A stretch of DNA of 64,000 nucleotides from Heloderma charlesbogerti (GCA_026122225.1 JANEZZ010001850.1:310001-374000), one strand, 5' to 3'. Positions 1-11,475 are shown, counted from the first letter of the stretch. A program made the numbers and translations. Notes: generated from the sequence alone by a model not told the origin.

Positions 1-2180
1 ACTTTCTCCTCAGCTTTCTCCTAGTCCTCCCAAAACACTACACACCAACCTGAAGATCTCCTCCCTCTCTACCACAGACTGATTCTCTCAACTGTCAACT
101 ATCATACCTTAACTGTCACTTCTTTAGAGGCATATTTCTTTTACACAGTCCGCAGCATCATTTTTAAATCAGTCCTTAGTCAGGGCAAAACTACTGGAGA
201 TGTGTGGATGCATCTCTCGATGTTTCTTGTTATTGTTGTCGCTAACAGCAACACAGGACTATGATTTAGGGCCTGGCATGAGAGGGTTTTTTTAGATACT
301 TTCTTCCCACACTGATTTTGCAGTGTAAATTCCTCCTCCCAGAGCTTCACTGTCGGAGAGAAAGCAAATATACAGGAACAATATAGGTTCTTGTTTTTAC
401 TCTTGGGTGCAATTTGCATTGGGGAATTGGCAGGGGGAGAAATAACCCCCTGAGCTATGGTTCCAATATGAATTGCTGCCCCCACAGCTGCTTTTTAGAC
501 AAACTATGATCATTATGATAATGATGATGGGAGATGATTCATACATATTTAATGTCATATCTAGTTTGCCCATCACACTAGTGTGACAAAGAAATGTGGA
601 GAGCTGACCCTTATGTATATAGATAATTACCCTGATCCAGAATCCATATAATCAGCATATGAACAGCCTTTGCCTTCTATGGAAATGGAGGGGGAAATCC
701 GACTAATCCCCCAAAGTCACCTCTCTTCTTGGTGGACTGGGAATCATGGTCATAAATCAGATACATGGATGCAAGTGAGAATATAATATTTTTGCTCTGT
801 CTAGCTTTGGTTGGGATGCACATTTGGATATGCATTTGAATGCTCATCCCTGTCCACGTCCACACATTTTTAAGTGCAATTAGAACTTTGTTGCATTTAT
901 GCAATAGTTTATATCATTTTATTATAAAGATTATTAGCTAATCTAATAATGGGTTGTACTTGGAAAAAAATGGTGGGATATAGATTTTTAAAATAAATAA
1001 AATAAAAACAGTACTAAATCAGGCCCAGTACTGATGACTGACCACTGCATAATATGACCTAGAGGAAATAAATGCGCCATTTTAGATTCATTAAGCCTGT
1101 CCGTTAGTATTGTGTATACAAGTCATATGACTCTGCTGTCATTGATAACATACAGCTTTCCCAAGAAACGCATTCGGACGCACTCATTTTGCTTGCTTAT
1201 ATTAGCAAAATGGTAAGGGCAGGGTGATTCATCTTGTGAGAATCCGTGGGTTCTTGGCACACAGTTTTCACTCCAGAGAATCTCCAAATTCCTTCAACAG
1301 CCCCCGACCCCAAGCAGCAAACATAGTGGCTAAGACAGGGGTTTCCAGCCTTTCTGGGGAATTGTGCACATTTGGAATTTTGATAATGTGCCATGGGTAC
1401 CATAAGGATGTGCCCATTCGCAAAAAGGCTGCTGTGGTGAGCATAAAACACCCATTTCACAGAAAGACAAACTGGTTACGCGAAAAGACAAGTAACTTGC
1501 CCAGGGATCTGAATACATGAAGAGGTGGGATATGGGCCCTAGAACACAAGCCTGCTCCTTTGAACCCACACGCTCACCCCACACTTCCAGAACACAAGGT
1601 CCACTCACCCCGCATTCCCAATCACCCGAGTCTCTTCCCCCCACACACACTTTTAAATCTGGATCACCTCTCCACAAAAAACTCTTCTCTCTAGGTGAGA
1701 AATGAGCTGTGAGATAAGTCCCTGGTTCAAATGTCCATGCAGCCATGAACTCACTGGATGGTCTAAGGTAAGCAACTACATCTCAGATTTAGCCCCCTAT
1801 CTGCTTATATAGCCTCTTGTGTGTAATATGAAGATCATTTTGGCATAGATTTCTTAGCTGATATAAGAAATGAGCTAATATATATGAAGACTTTTGAGTA
1901 CTCAGGGAAAGTGCTTGATAAATATTTGGTATTTTTTAGCATTACTACTGCAAAAGGCTTTTCTACTACAAATGTCAACCTCTGGGTTTATGTAGGAAAA
2001 GTCACAGCTTCGGGTGATACACCAGTTACAGCTACAGAAACTATACCTGGCCTTCTTCATTCATGTACTAGAGCTAAACTACATAATACTTTAAATATGT
2101 AGCATGCACATGAGTCTCCTGTTCTTTTTTACTTCCAAGTAAGCGCATTCTTCAATATAGATCTGGGCCACTGTGTGAAG
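1..2180. other. Non-coding stretch, nothing recognised
   Basis: AT-rich sequence with short open frames on both strands, none with recognisable motifs or convincing splice signals. It may belong to a 3' intron or to intergenic DNA downstream of the MROH gene. No SINE, LINE or MITE was recognised with confidence. Confidence 0.5.
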
Positions 2181-2189
2181 GTGAGGTTT

Positions 2190-2495
2190 AAACCTTTCCA
2201 GTCAGTCACTTCCCGGCCTTAATTTGCCCCCCCACACACACACAAAGGGATGGGGGGGGGAGTACAAAATTGCTATCGGCACCAATGGAGGTTTCCTCCC
2301 TCTTTTAACGCCCCAGTGCAGGGGGTAAGGGGAAGCAAATTTAGTGGAGAAAAGCAGCCGGGTATGAAATTTTAAACCTCCCTGGCCCATGTGTGGTGGT
2401 CCTGATCCAGACTGGGGCCCATACGGTTACTTGGAGGTAAAAAAAACAGGATTGGCTACACATTATGTATTTAATGTAGTGTGTAGTTTAGCCCT
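2190..2495 (+). repeat. Interspersed repeat resembling 36797-37200
   Basis: A unit containing long C and G runs, a CTGATCCAGACTGGGGCCCA segment, and a right end with ACACATTATG and GTAGTGTGTAGTTTA. The same ingredients, including the end with TACACATTATG and a CTGAATTGGGGCC segment, occur at 36797-37200, so this looks like a member of the same non-autonomous element family. Confidence 0.4.
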
Positions 2496-2893
2496 TAGTT
2501 ACAACCAGATATTAATGTACTGTGCCTTACATGAAGTTGTCTTTGAAGACACTTTAGAAACTTCAATTTGCTGGTGCTAGTATTTTAACTGTGACAAGCC
2601 AAAGGGCTCTTTTTTACCTTTAAAGCATTATGCAGTGAGTGGCTAGGATATTCCATATGAGCCTGTCCCAGCTTTAAGATCAACAACAGAGGGGACCTGT
2701 TCTGTGTGCCATGACCATCAGATGTATGCTTGGTGGGTGCATAGGACAGTGCCATTTTTGTGGTAGTATCAAGGTTACAGAATACTCTCCCTGGGGATGC
2801 TCTCCCCGGGGAAACCTGCCTCTCCATCATTGTTTGCCTATTACAAGGCAGTCAAGACATATTTACTCCAGCAGGCATTTGGTTAAAACAAGT

Positions 2894-2985
2894 GAGGCCA
2901 TAGCTCAGTGGCAGAGCACACACTTCTTACGCAAAGGCTACAAAGTACCCAGGCACTTAATCCTTCCCATCTGGATTTGGGCCTG
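2894..2985 (+). repeat. Partial tRNA-derived SINE (family A)
   Basis: Contains the tRNA-like box A segment TAGCTCAGTGGCAGAGCAC also present at 26488 and 29853. Only the first half is preserved, and the box B region is degraded. Confidence 0.5.
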
Positions 2986-2999
2986 AAAGACCCAGGAAA

Positions 3000-4800
3000 A
3001 GTGGGGGCACATGGAGGGCAAGTTGTAAGCAAGCACAATTTGTGACATTACAGAATATTGTTACTGATCACCGGGCATGTCAGCAAAGGCATCAGCCTTA
3101 GTTTCCAATTTCCTGGCTTTGTGTAGCTTGAGTCAACATGAGATAGCCTTAACTCTTGTCTTCAACTGGTAGGTTTTTAAATAATCAAATATTGTTTATC
3201 AGTGAAGCATAATGAAATATTACTTTTTTCCATTCTGTGGGCATCTCTACACCAGCCTAAAATCCTGCATTTAAAATGGGGCTTTCTGCATCCGTTTTAG
3301 ATGCAAGATCACGTCAGACTCCCTTTACACATGCTTCCTCCCCCCTTTCCCCCTTATCTAAGTCTTCCATATGTTTTATTGGTCTAGCTCCTCTTATGGT
3401 GGGTTTTCTTCTTTTCACAAGGGAACTGAAGTGGAACTCAGGCGCTGTAATTTGATAGCTCATTATGTCTGATCTATTTAAAAATGGAATAAAGGTCATT
3501 TAGTGTGGGAGATATCCTGGAGGTTAACGACGTCATCTAAAGGACCCGGTCTCCATGTGAAGAAGCCCTGTGATTAAAGTACTGTGAATAATATTGCCTG
3601 CGAAGTGACACACAACAGCCTGACAACTTCGTATTTATGAGGCAAATAGAAAGCTTGTTAGGAAATGTTAGAAGCAGTAGTGCAAACTTTCTGTTCTGCC
3701 TTGTGCACTCTGGACAGCTAACAAATCAGTTAACAAGCGAAGTGAATATGCTAGTAACTTCCTATCTGGAAAGATCAGGCTCAGTAATTACTGCAAGACA
3801 TCAGTCATTTTTATTGCTCCAGAGAGCACACGCCAGGTGAACTGTTCCAGCAATTGTTAATTTCCCTTCCACTTCACAGATAAATATACCACTTGACACA
3901 TTGTCCTTGGTGATGGATGTACTTGACCCCCAAATCCCTCTTTGTTTTCTTGTATATTCCCAAACTGGGATTTCATCCAGCTCATTCTGCATATTTAACA
4001 TGGTGCTAGGACAATCTAGACATCTTTATGGCTGAATGATAAACAGTTAATGATTACTTTTTCTTCCTGAGAGCTAGCACTTAAAAAGAGAGAATCAACC
4101 AGCAAACTACACATTATACTCAAAAACATGTAATTAAACCCCAATTTAAAAACAAAACAAAAGCACCCTTGGGAGACTGTGATTTTGAGTGGACCAATGG
4201 CAGGGAAGGAGTGCTTAACCTTTACCTTTCCAATAGCAGAAACCTCCCAGGTGGTTCTCCACCACCACCATCCCCTCACAGGGTTCTAGATGCATATTTA
4301 CCCTTGTAAATATTAAGTTGGAACCCTGCTAGGTGGGGGAGAAAGCAGGTGGGAAGTAATTTTGATCAGAAAAAAGATCACTAGGAAAATACTTAAGGTC
4401 ACTACACATGCACACCCCCACACACCCACCATACCACCCTTCCTCCACTCAAATTTATAGCCTCCTGACTCTACTTTTCATTTTAAAATGTCAAGATTTC
4501 ATTACAGTCATTACATGTAATACATAGTTTGCATCTGAATACTAGACCTTTCTCAGTTTCATGAACATGTACAACTCAGTTGCAAGCTCTCCTGTCTGCA
4601 TTTTTACCCGTATTCTGGAATCCATCAGATTTTGGTCAGTCTATTTTTTCCCTTCTTAAGCATCACTAGTATTACCTGCTTCATAATTTCAAACTAAATG
4701 AGTGAATGAATAAATGAATGAAAGGAGTGCTGGCAGCTGTGGGCAGCAAGCAAGTTAGCTGCTGGAAGGAAACACTACTGAACACTTCTGACTGAAGGAG
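3000..4800. other. Non-coding stretch, nothing recognised
   Basis: Short frames only. There is a purine/pyrimidine-simple patch near 4410 (CA-rich), with no motif-bearing ORF and no identified transposable element. Confidence 0.4.
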
Positions 4801-4807
4801 AGTTTTA

Positions 4808-5000
4808 GGAACATAGGAAGCTGCCTTATGTGAGTCAGACCATTGGTCCATTTAGGTCAGTATTGCCTGCACTAACTGGCAGTGGCTCTCTAGGGTTTCA
4901 AAGAAGGGTCTTTCCCAGCCCTACGCAGAGAAGCCAGGGATTGAACCTGGGACCTTTTACATGCAAAGCATGTGCTCTACCATTGAGCAACAGCCCTTCC
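4808..5000 (-). repeat. tRNA-derived SINE (family A)
   Basis: A nearly complete inverted copy of the SINE that also occurs at 26488-26671 and 29853-30041. On the minus strand it reads from a tRNA-like head (box B GGTTCAATCC-like) to the tail CATAAGGCAGCTTCCTATGTTCC. This family is widespread in squamates (ACASINE2/MIR-like type by my recollection; the exact name needs a repeat library). Confidence 0.75.
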
Positions 5001-5391
5001 TCAAGTAGTTTTGATTACTATTTAGAAGACAGATTTGACTGAGATAATGCCAAAGAAGGACAGTGGAGGTTTCACCTCTGCCTGAGGTTTTACCTCAGTT
5101 CTACTCTCCTGACAGAACTCTTATCTAATTCTAGCAGCAAAAGCTGCCTAATACTGCAGAAGGACTCTTGAATAACCCTTCACCATGAAATTTCATACAG
5201 TGCTCTTTATTCAGATGGATATTAGGTTCAGATACAGCCATCAAATACAGGACCTGTGAAGTAGGAAGTCAGCAAGAAAAGGAAACCTAGTTAGAATTTT
5301 AGTAGTGATAACAAACATATCCTTTTGTGCTCTGAACTATTTGTTCAGGTCAGATTCTCTAAGAACAGAGAGATTTATGCACTGCATAACA

Positions 5392-5413
5392 ACAACAACA
5401 ACAACAACAACAA
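5392..5413 (+). repeat. (AAC)n microsatellite
   Basis: Seven AAC units in tandem. Confidence 0.9.
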
Positions 5414-5499
5414 TGACTAGTCTGTATATTCTGGGGGCCAAACCAGATAGGGACAGTTATGGGAGACCATCATAATGCATCCATCTTCTCCATAAAGCG

Positions 5500-5770
5500 G
5501 AGGTGAGTGAGGTGGCTGCCTCAGTGGACTGATTCTGTGTGTCACAAATAACAGCAAATTGCTAGTTATTTATATTACTCTTGTATTCTTACTGCCAGGG
5601 AAGGGGAAAGGTGCTTGTAGGATTTTGTTCTTCAGGTGCCAGAATAACTTGGCTGGCCTTGGGTATATGTACCTTGACTTTGGAGGGGATGGGGTGGAGA
5701 TGCCACTTGCTGCTATGTCTCAGGACAGGTAGAAGAATCTCTTGGTCTGGCTCTGCTTACTTTCTTAGTA
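5500..5770 (+). repeat. Interspersed repeat of the gaggca/GGCTGGCC family
   Basis: The order of sequence blocks (a GTGGCTGCCTCAG head, a TTATTTATATTA middle, CAGGTGCCAGAATAACTTGG, then a tail rich in CTGGCTCTG) parallels 40405-40690. A related, shorter copy is at 51475-51755. It is a non-autonomous element of unknown class. Confidence 0.4.
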
Positions 5771-6800
5771 AGTGGAGTGTGTAGAAGAAGGGTTCTGAGC
5801 TCTCCCCCTCCTAAACATTGTTACTCTGTAGTTGGGTGCTTCAGACACTTTTCTGCCTTCTTGGATCTTAGCCGCAGAGAGCTCAGTCATGGGAGGGATA
5901 GGTTCAGCAGCCCTCTTCTGCATGCTCCTTTTACTATTAAAGTAAGACCCCTTTCCACATATTCACCCCATTGTCTTATACGCCTTATATATGCTTATAA
6001 AGTAATAAACAGCCAATGTGCTTATATTGCCTCATATGCAAACAGGATGGACATATGAAAAGAAACCTGTGTACATCTCCATCAATTCATGTCTAGTCTG
6101 GCCCTTAGGAACAAAATTGTTCTGCAATGCACCCTGCTTTCCATCAGCATGTTTTCACTTTTTTGTCCTTGAAAGCAATCACATGTATTGTTTCATTTCC
6201 ACATTACAAGTTGAAAAGAAACGTACCTTGGGAAATAGCGGGAACATCTGAATAGATCTGGGCAATACCTGTGTACTTTCTCTGGTTCCAGAACCACAGG
6301 GACAGGGCGCTGTTTTTCTGATGGAAAAGAGCTGAAAGCTAAACCAAAGATCAAAGGGCAGATCAACAACTTAATGCAGGAATGACCTAGTTCTGCTCTC
6401 TGTCAACTACACCACCTGCTTTTGACAGGGCTAGATTAATTGAGAAGCATTCCATGCTGTAGTGGTGGGAACTACAGACTAGAGAGAGACAGAGAAAGTG
6501 CTGTTTTTTCTGTATGTATCAATGTTTTTATGACAAAGGTGGGAATGAAGCAACAAAACAAATGTTGCGATGAGTGAAAATACACAAGTTCTATAAATTC
6601 TTTGATAAGAATTTGAACAAGAACTCTCTTGATACTCTCCTAGAAAGGATGATCTTAAACATGCTTTGGGGGGCAGATCCTCTATAGGTATCCCATTTGT
6701 ATGCATATTTTATTCCTGTTCTTTTCTGGATAGGCAGCAATAGGCAGCCAAATCCAGTAACAACACAAGAAAATCCATTGGAGTATATTATTATATTTAC

Positions 6801-6882
6801 CTTGCCTCAAGAAGTCCACTTCTGGCTTTGGTACAGGACTGGATTCCATGAGCTGCAAGATGGAATCTAGAGATATGCCATA
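6801..6882 (-). CDS. Candidate further exon of the MROH-family gene
   Basis: An 82-base open segment with good splice signals on the gene's strand: acceptor TCTTTTTATTTACATTTAG and donor GGCAAG/GTAAATA. In phase 0, as required after the exon at 11050, it reads YGISLDSILQLMESSPVPKP and EVDFLRQ. The sequence looks protein-like but does not clearly match the conserved block expected next in MROH proteins, and other exons may lie between. A second frame is also open over the same bases. It could be an exon of this gene, an alternative terminal exon, or chance. Confidence 0.3.
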
Positions 6883-7039
6883 CTAAATGTAAATAAAAAG
6901 ACCATTTACATTACTTTCAATTACATTTTCTCATGCTTTCTTGTGATGGTGGGTAGTATTTATGTTTGACATCAATGTCTGCAAAAACCCAGATTGTTAT
7001 CTGGAGATTGTGCCTAAAATGTATTTATTTTTTTTTCTG

Positions 7040-7063
7040 AAACAAACAAACAAACAAACAAAC
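7040..7063 (+). repeat. (CAAA)n microsatellite
   Basis: Tandem CAAA units after a T-rich run. Confidence 0.85.
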
Positions 7064-7199
7064 AACACAGCTCACTTGAACTCCCAGGGTGGCTCCTCAA
7101 AATAATATTAAAAAGAAAAGCAAAAATATAAATAAGCAAAACTGAAGAACAGCTTTTAAAAACGATCAGCTGAAAACAGCAGGACAATAAAACCAATCC

Positions 7200-7470
7200 C
7201 CAGGTAATTACATAGGTCTAATAAAAACTAGGTCAACTGCCACCCCCAGAAGCCTGATGGAATAAAAAGGTATTTACAATAATTTCAAAGTGCATAACAA
7301 AGTAGTCCTTGCAAGCATCCCTGGGGAAGGAGCTCTGGGGACCGAGAATTTGGGAGAAAGAGTAGCTCCTAAACATGACATGGCTCTGGAAAATGCTGGA
7401 CAGGTGGCACTAACAATCCCATCATTGTGGGGTTTTTTAATTTTTAAATACTGCAAGTACCAATTCCCTC
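7200..7470 (-). repeat. L2-like LINE 3' fragment
   Basis: Minus-oriented remnant sharing the AGAAGCCTGATGGAATAAAAAGG segment layout with 12590-13210 (there AAAAGCCTGATGAAAAAGAA), in which this stretch lies just inside the LINE's 3' end. The open frames over it are repeat-derived. Confidence 0.45.
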
Positions 7471-8031
7471 CCTAGTCATGATCTCAGTAAAAATCAACCC
7501 CTGCATAGTAATTAGCAAGAGGAAACAAACCCTTGCCAACAGTTTTCCCCTCCTAATGTCCAATAATACCCCTCTCTGTGCTCCTGATACTTAATTTAAA
7601 AAACATGTTGCTAATTTGCTAATTAGCAATTAATTGCTAATCATGTTGTTAGCCTCATGTGTAGCTAGGCCTTGAAATTTCCTCATGGGGAAGTCTAGAG
7701 TTGTAGTTGTTGAGCTTCCTTTCCTCTGGGAACCTGTTCCACATAGAGTTTGTTGCAGTGGATTTTGGGGTGCATACACCCAGTTTACATGGAACACCAC
7801 CCAGCCTTGTTAGGCTCTGTGATTGCCCACTTGAACTGTTAGTATGCTCTATAGCACCCTCCCCCACTCCCCTAAAACTATACATTGTAAGAGAAGAATG
7901 ATAATGGTGGACAAAGGTCAATCTGTCTCTCAGAGAAGTTTGTCTGCCAATACTGTTCTCTTCAGTGAGGATCCCCTGATAATCTTCCAAGCAACCTTAT
8001 GACACCTCAAGATACCATTTGAAAAACCACG

Positions 8032-8410
8032 CTTTTCTACATGAAGCTTTTAGCTGCACCTTTACCAAGGCTTCTGCTTCTGGACTCTTTGTGGGATTAA
8101 GATTGGCTCCTTTACATGGTTTTTTTTTCTCCCCAGGGATTTTCTTTCTCTGCCTTTCTATATGTTCCATTATATAACCACTAGGTGGTGCTGTGGTATA
8201 GCAGAATTGTGCAATTACACAAGATTTCTATGGTGTTGTAGAGGCCTTTTGGAAAAAATAACACACTTTCTCAGTAGACAAAAACCCTGCGATAATGGTC
8301 ACAAAGCATGGGAGAGACCCTGGAGAGGATGACAGTGTTGTGTAAAGGACCCATAAACTACCATGAATAAGCAATCATGAGTGCACAATAAAATCCTTGT
8401 GTAGAAAGGC
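8032..8410 (-). mobile_element. 0.38-kb MITE, family M380 copy 1
   Basis: Ends are imperfect inverted repeats (left CTTTTCTACATGAAGCTTTT, right the complement of CCTTTCTACACAAGGATTTT). The interior contains ACCACTAGGTGGTGCTGTGG and a TATAGAAAGGCAGAGAAAGA stretch when read on the minus strand. Three other copies lie at 34479, 35820 and 57750. There is no coding capacity, and the transposon superfamily is not determined. Confidence 0.65.
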
Positions 8411-8500
8411 TCTTAGAGGGAGTGAACTGGGGAGAGACAGATCATGTGTCTATAATGTTTTTCTCAAGTTACTAATGAATATGGATTGAGTGGATTAAAG

Positions 8501-8630
8501 GCACAATCTTATGTATGTTTAGACAGAAAAAAGCCCTATAACTCCCAGCATGCCCCAGCCAGCCATGCTGGCTGGGGCAAGCTGGGAGGTATAGGGCCTT
8601 TCCCATCTAAACATGCATAGGATTGCGCTC
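8501..8630. mobile_element. Foldback MITE (cctatgcat family), copy 1
   Basis: A hairpin-forming element: the left arm (AATCTTATGTATGTTTAGA...) and the right arm (TCTAAACATGCATAGGATTG) are inverted copies meeting at GCCAGCCATGCTGGCTGG. Copies with the same layout lie at 17903 and 55703. Confidence 0.7.
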
Positions 8631-8639
8631 TAAGTGACT

Positions 8640-9500
8640 TATGAACGGGGCAAAGGGATGAGCTTCTCACCCTGACAAACACAGTAGCCTTGGGAGCTGT
8701 GGTAGCAGTGGGGTAGCAAATTGAGATTAAACAATCATATTGATATACCTATGAACATGGTGGCTGCAACCCTTGAAGACTTTTGTGGGCTTTGGCTATG
8801 GTCCCGTGCCTGGTCCAGAAAGCTCCGCACTTTTCCTGGGTGCTCCTTAACCTAGAATGTGAATATTTTGATAACTGTTAGCATGACCACCCACACTGGG
8901 TGTTTTTGTCTAATGCCTGTTGACAAGGGAACGTTTTGAAATGAAAGCGTAACTTTTAAAGTTATTGGACCAGATTGGCTGATTCCCCCCCCCCCCCATC
9001 CAGCCACTTTTGTAGACGGGAGCATGTGCACACGCACCCTCCCCATCCACTTGGCGCACCACCAGCCCTGCCTCTGAAATCCTTGATTATCCATTTGGGG
9101 ATGCCGTATTCAAATACATCTTTATGCATGTATAATCCAATGCCTGTAAGCCAAAACCGTGAGGTCAACTTCCTCAAAAAGTATACATCCAATAATTGCC
9201 CATGTGATTTTTGGACTACATGTGTTGGATTTTACATGTGTATGCTGAATTCGAATGTTACATCCTCATCTGATTGGCCAGGGATGTTGGAGGTTGGTAT
9301 ACTTGGTGGGTGGGCAGGGCTAATGTGCTTGAATTCTCTTTCATACAGTGGGCTGGATTGGTGTGGGATATATCCAGCTCATGGAGAATAACTTTCTTCC
9401 TAATAACAAGTAAGGAAAAAAATGTGGCTATAGATTGACTGATTTATGTTTGAAATACATTTTTAAATGTCATATTAAATTTAATTATGTAACAATAATG
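8640..9500. other. Intronic sequence with a poly-C run; unidentified repeat
   Basis: Contains a long C run near 8986-8998 and short shadow frames on both strands. A moderately repetitive look, but no known family recognised. Confidence 0.3.
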
Positions 9501-9521
9501 CTGTCCTGCTGAGTAGAGATC

Positions 9522-10050
9522 TGTCAGGGTGGACACTGAGCCCATAGAATCCCAGAGTAGTTCTGATTCTGAGGAAGAGCCGTCGCTCCTGGGAGAGGAG
9601 CGTGCTCCTTTTTCCCAGGGCCAACAGCTGATGGAGATTCCTCCCACCAGCATTCCTAGCTTAGATAGCAGTCCTAGGAGTGACAGAGCGTGGGAAGCAG
9701 ACTTGATGGACACGCGACGCCGACGCAGAGAGCGGCGCCAAATGGAGGGCGCAGAAAGGAGGCGTAGTGCTCGGTTGGCGCGCAAACAACGGCTGCGCCC
9801 AGAGGATCCAAGGGAAAAGGGGAGGGACTCTCCCTAGTCCTTAAGTTCAGGGGTCTGCCAGTAATTCCCTTTCAAACAGGGACCAACTGTTCCAACTTAG
9901 GGCATAGGTATTCTGCTGCTCATATCTAGTTGCTAACGGTAGAGTTGTTAAGTTGTAAAAAAGGAATAAAGCTTTGAAAAGAATCCCTTGTCTGTGTCTG
10001 GACTTGGCTACTGGATTAGACTGAGAGAGGCCTCCAAGGAGCCCTTGACA
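9522..10050 (+). mobile_element. Solo LTR with perfect 5-bp target-site duplication
   Basis: Begins TGTCAGGG and ends CCCTTGACA (inverted ends). It is flanked on both sides by AGATC (9517-9521 and 10051-10055), the 5-bp duplication of retroviral-type integration. An AATAAA polyadenylation signal lies near 9965, followed by a GT-rich U5-like stretch, which sets the plus orientation. No internal retroviral sequence adjoins, so it is a solo LTR left by recombination. The LTR at 36247-36791 is of the same family. The parent (Gypsy-like or ERV) is not determined. Confidence 0.85.
9529..9837 (+). CDS. Open frame inside the LTR, acidic then Arg-rich protein
   Basis: About 102 codons open from the first bases of the LTR (GTG at 9529; the frame is open back through the LTR start to a stop in the flank). 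The N-terminal part is acidic and Ser-rich (DTEPIESQSSSDSEEEPSLL). The C-terminal part is strongly basic (TRRRRRERRQMEGAERRRSA), ending EKGRDSP. The block PIESQSSSDSEEE is kept, in the same LTR-relative frame, in the second LTR at 36791-36247. Because it lies in the U3 position, a simple reading is that an internal ORF of the parent element runs into its 3' LTR and this is that ORF's C-terminal tail. There is no ATG, so it is probably not translated from this solo copy. Confidence 0.4.
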   Translation: MDTEPIESQSSSDSEEEPSLLGEERAPFSQGQQLMEIPPTSIPSLDSSPRSDRAWEADLMDTRRRRRERRQMEGAERRRSARLARKQRLRPEDPREKGRDSP

Positions 10051-10110
10051 AGATCCAACACAAAATTTTGCGAGTCAGGTTTTGACCTGATCCTTTCAGC
10101 TTCACTATAA

Positions 10111-10134
10111 AGTTCTCTCTCTCTCTCTCTCTTT
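10111..10134 (+). repeat. (CT)n microsatellite
   Basis: A run of TC dinucleotides within a gene intron. Confidence 0.85.
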
Positions 10135-11049
10135 ATCTGTACCCATAGGTATAATCAAATTTGTGAAACATTGGCAATATGTCAAATAAATCTGAACATG
10201 GCTTGAAACTTTTCCCCCTTCCGAGCTGGACAGCAACAAGGTTTCTTAGTGGGAGGTGAGGTAGAATGCCAGTCGTCCAGTTCTCCAAATCCTAGAGAAG
10301 GGTTTCAAATTGCTCCCTAGTGAGGGGCATTCAAACTCTTCATTGTACCTGCAGGAAGTCTGTCTTCCCCTCCCCCTATTTTTGCTGACTCATTTGAAAT
10401 CGCAGATAATACTGAAAGAAGACCAGTCTATTTGAATGGCCTTACAAGGTGCTTGCAAATCGTGTTCCAAGAGTCCTGGTTGTCATTTGAAGTCCACCCC
10501 AAGAAGATTTTGCACTCTTTTAAGCTGTCTCTACGACTCTGTAAAACAAGAGGAGACAAGAAGCTTTTCCCAGAAACAATGAGAACAGAAATGATTTTAA
10601 AATGTATGAATAAGTGTAAACCAATTCTAGAGTGCGGAATTACAAACTATATCTATTTGCCCCAACAATACAGAGAAATGTGATATAGAGCTGCCATTTA
10701 AATTTCCCACAATGTCCCAGTGTAGACACTGTGGGGGATGGTGGAAAATTAAAATTGTGGCTCCCAGCTGCCCAGCACTAATTCAGAGCTCAGCTACAAC
10801 TGCCTGTTGTTGCCATCACTGCTAAGGCCCATCAGTGTAGGAAGGGACCCACTAGAGAGCACTTTGCTGAGGGTCCCCTCAAACATAGCCCCGGGTCTCA
10901 CCCTGTTGGAAGTATGACAGTCCCTTGAAAAGGCAGTTGAATGGCATCAGGGAAGCCATTCATGTTTTTGTGTTAGTCGACGAAGCTTGGTTGTGTCTTG
11001 CACCAGTGGAAGTGGTCAAAGTTTTGCAAGTAGGTAAAACATCAATTAC

Positions 11050-11205
11050 CTTAGCCACATCCAGATGCGAATCTTGCAGATTTAGCATCAATGTCACAAT
11101 ACTGGCAACAACCTGGTCCTGCATAGGGGATTTGTCTTTCATGTCTACATTCTTAAGCATGTCTTGAAACAGCCTATTTGCAGCATAGCAGACTTTGCTC
11201 CTCTC
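11050..11205 (-). CDS. MROH-family gene, HEAT-repeat exon following 12403
   Basis: A 156-base exon of 52 codons, phase 0 at both ends, between CTTTCATTCCCAG and CTAAG/GTAATT. It starts ERSKVCYAANRLFQDMLKNV, continues DMKDKSPMQDQVVASIVTLM and ends LNLQDSHLDVAK. Joined to the preceding exon it gives PFLADERSKVCYAANRLFQD, a normal MROH pattern (acidic turn, then a V-x-x-A-A-x-x-L-F helix). The methionine at codon 16 is internal, not a start. Continuing exons are expected at lower coordinates. Confidence 0.83.
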
Positions 11206-11384
11206 CTGGGAATGAAAGATAAAAGGAAAGACTTTACTTCATGACCTTCCCAAGGGGACTTGCAGATAACTCAGACTGAAGCTCATGACAAGAGGAAAAC
11301 CTAGATAAATTTCTAAGAACTGCTTTCTTCCCTTTCTGTATAAAATAAATCTAAAATGCACAGTGATTCAAACATATGTTTAAG

Positions 11385-11475
11385 GTTGCAACCATAAACA
11401 TACTTAGTAGGAAGTAAGCCTGGCTGAACACAACGGGACCTACTTCTGAGTGAAGATGCATCGGATTGCATTGCG
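11385..11475. repeat. Short interspersed repeat (AGTAAGYCYYACTG type)
   Basis: Contains the paired phrase of this abundant small repeat: AACCATAAACATACTTAGTAGGAAGTAAGCC, followed by ACTTCTGAGTGAAGATGCAT. Similar units appear at 18290, 27590, 29455, 34925 and 49025. Class unknown. Confidence 0.5.

Noticed and set aside
2894..2985. A genuine tRNA gene, suggested by box A/B-like sequence (also at 26488, 29853, 50221)
   Set aside because: These copies are followed by SINE bodies or tails and cannot form a full cloverleaf, so they are SINEs.
7655..7990. 111-codon minus frame
   Set aside because: No motifs; no paired splice sites in the gene's phase. It could be part of an unknown repeat.
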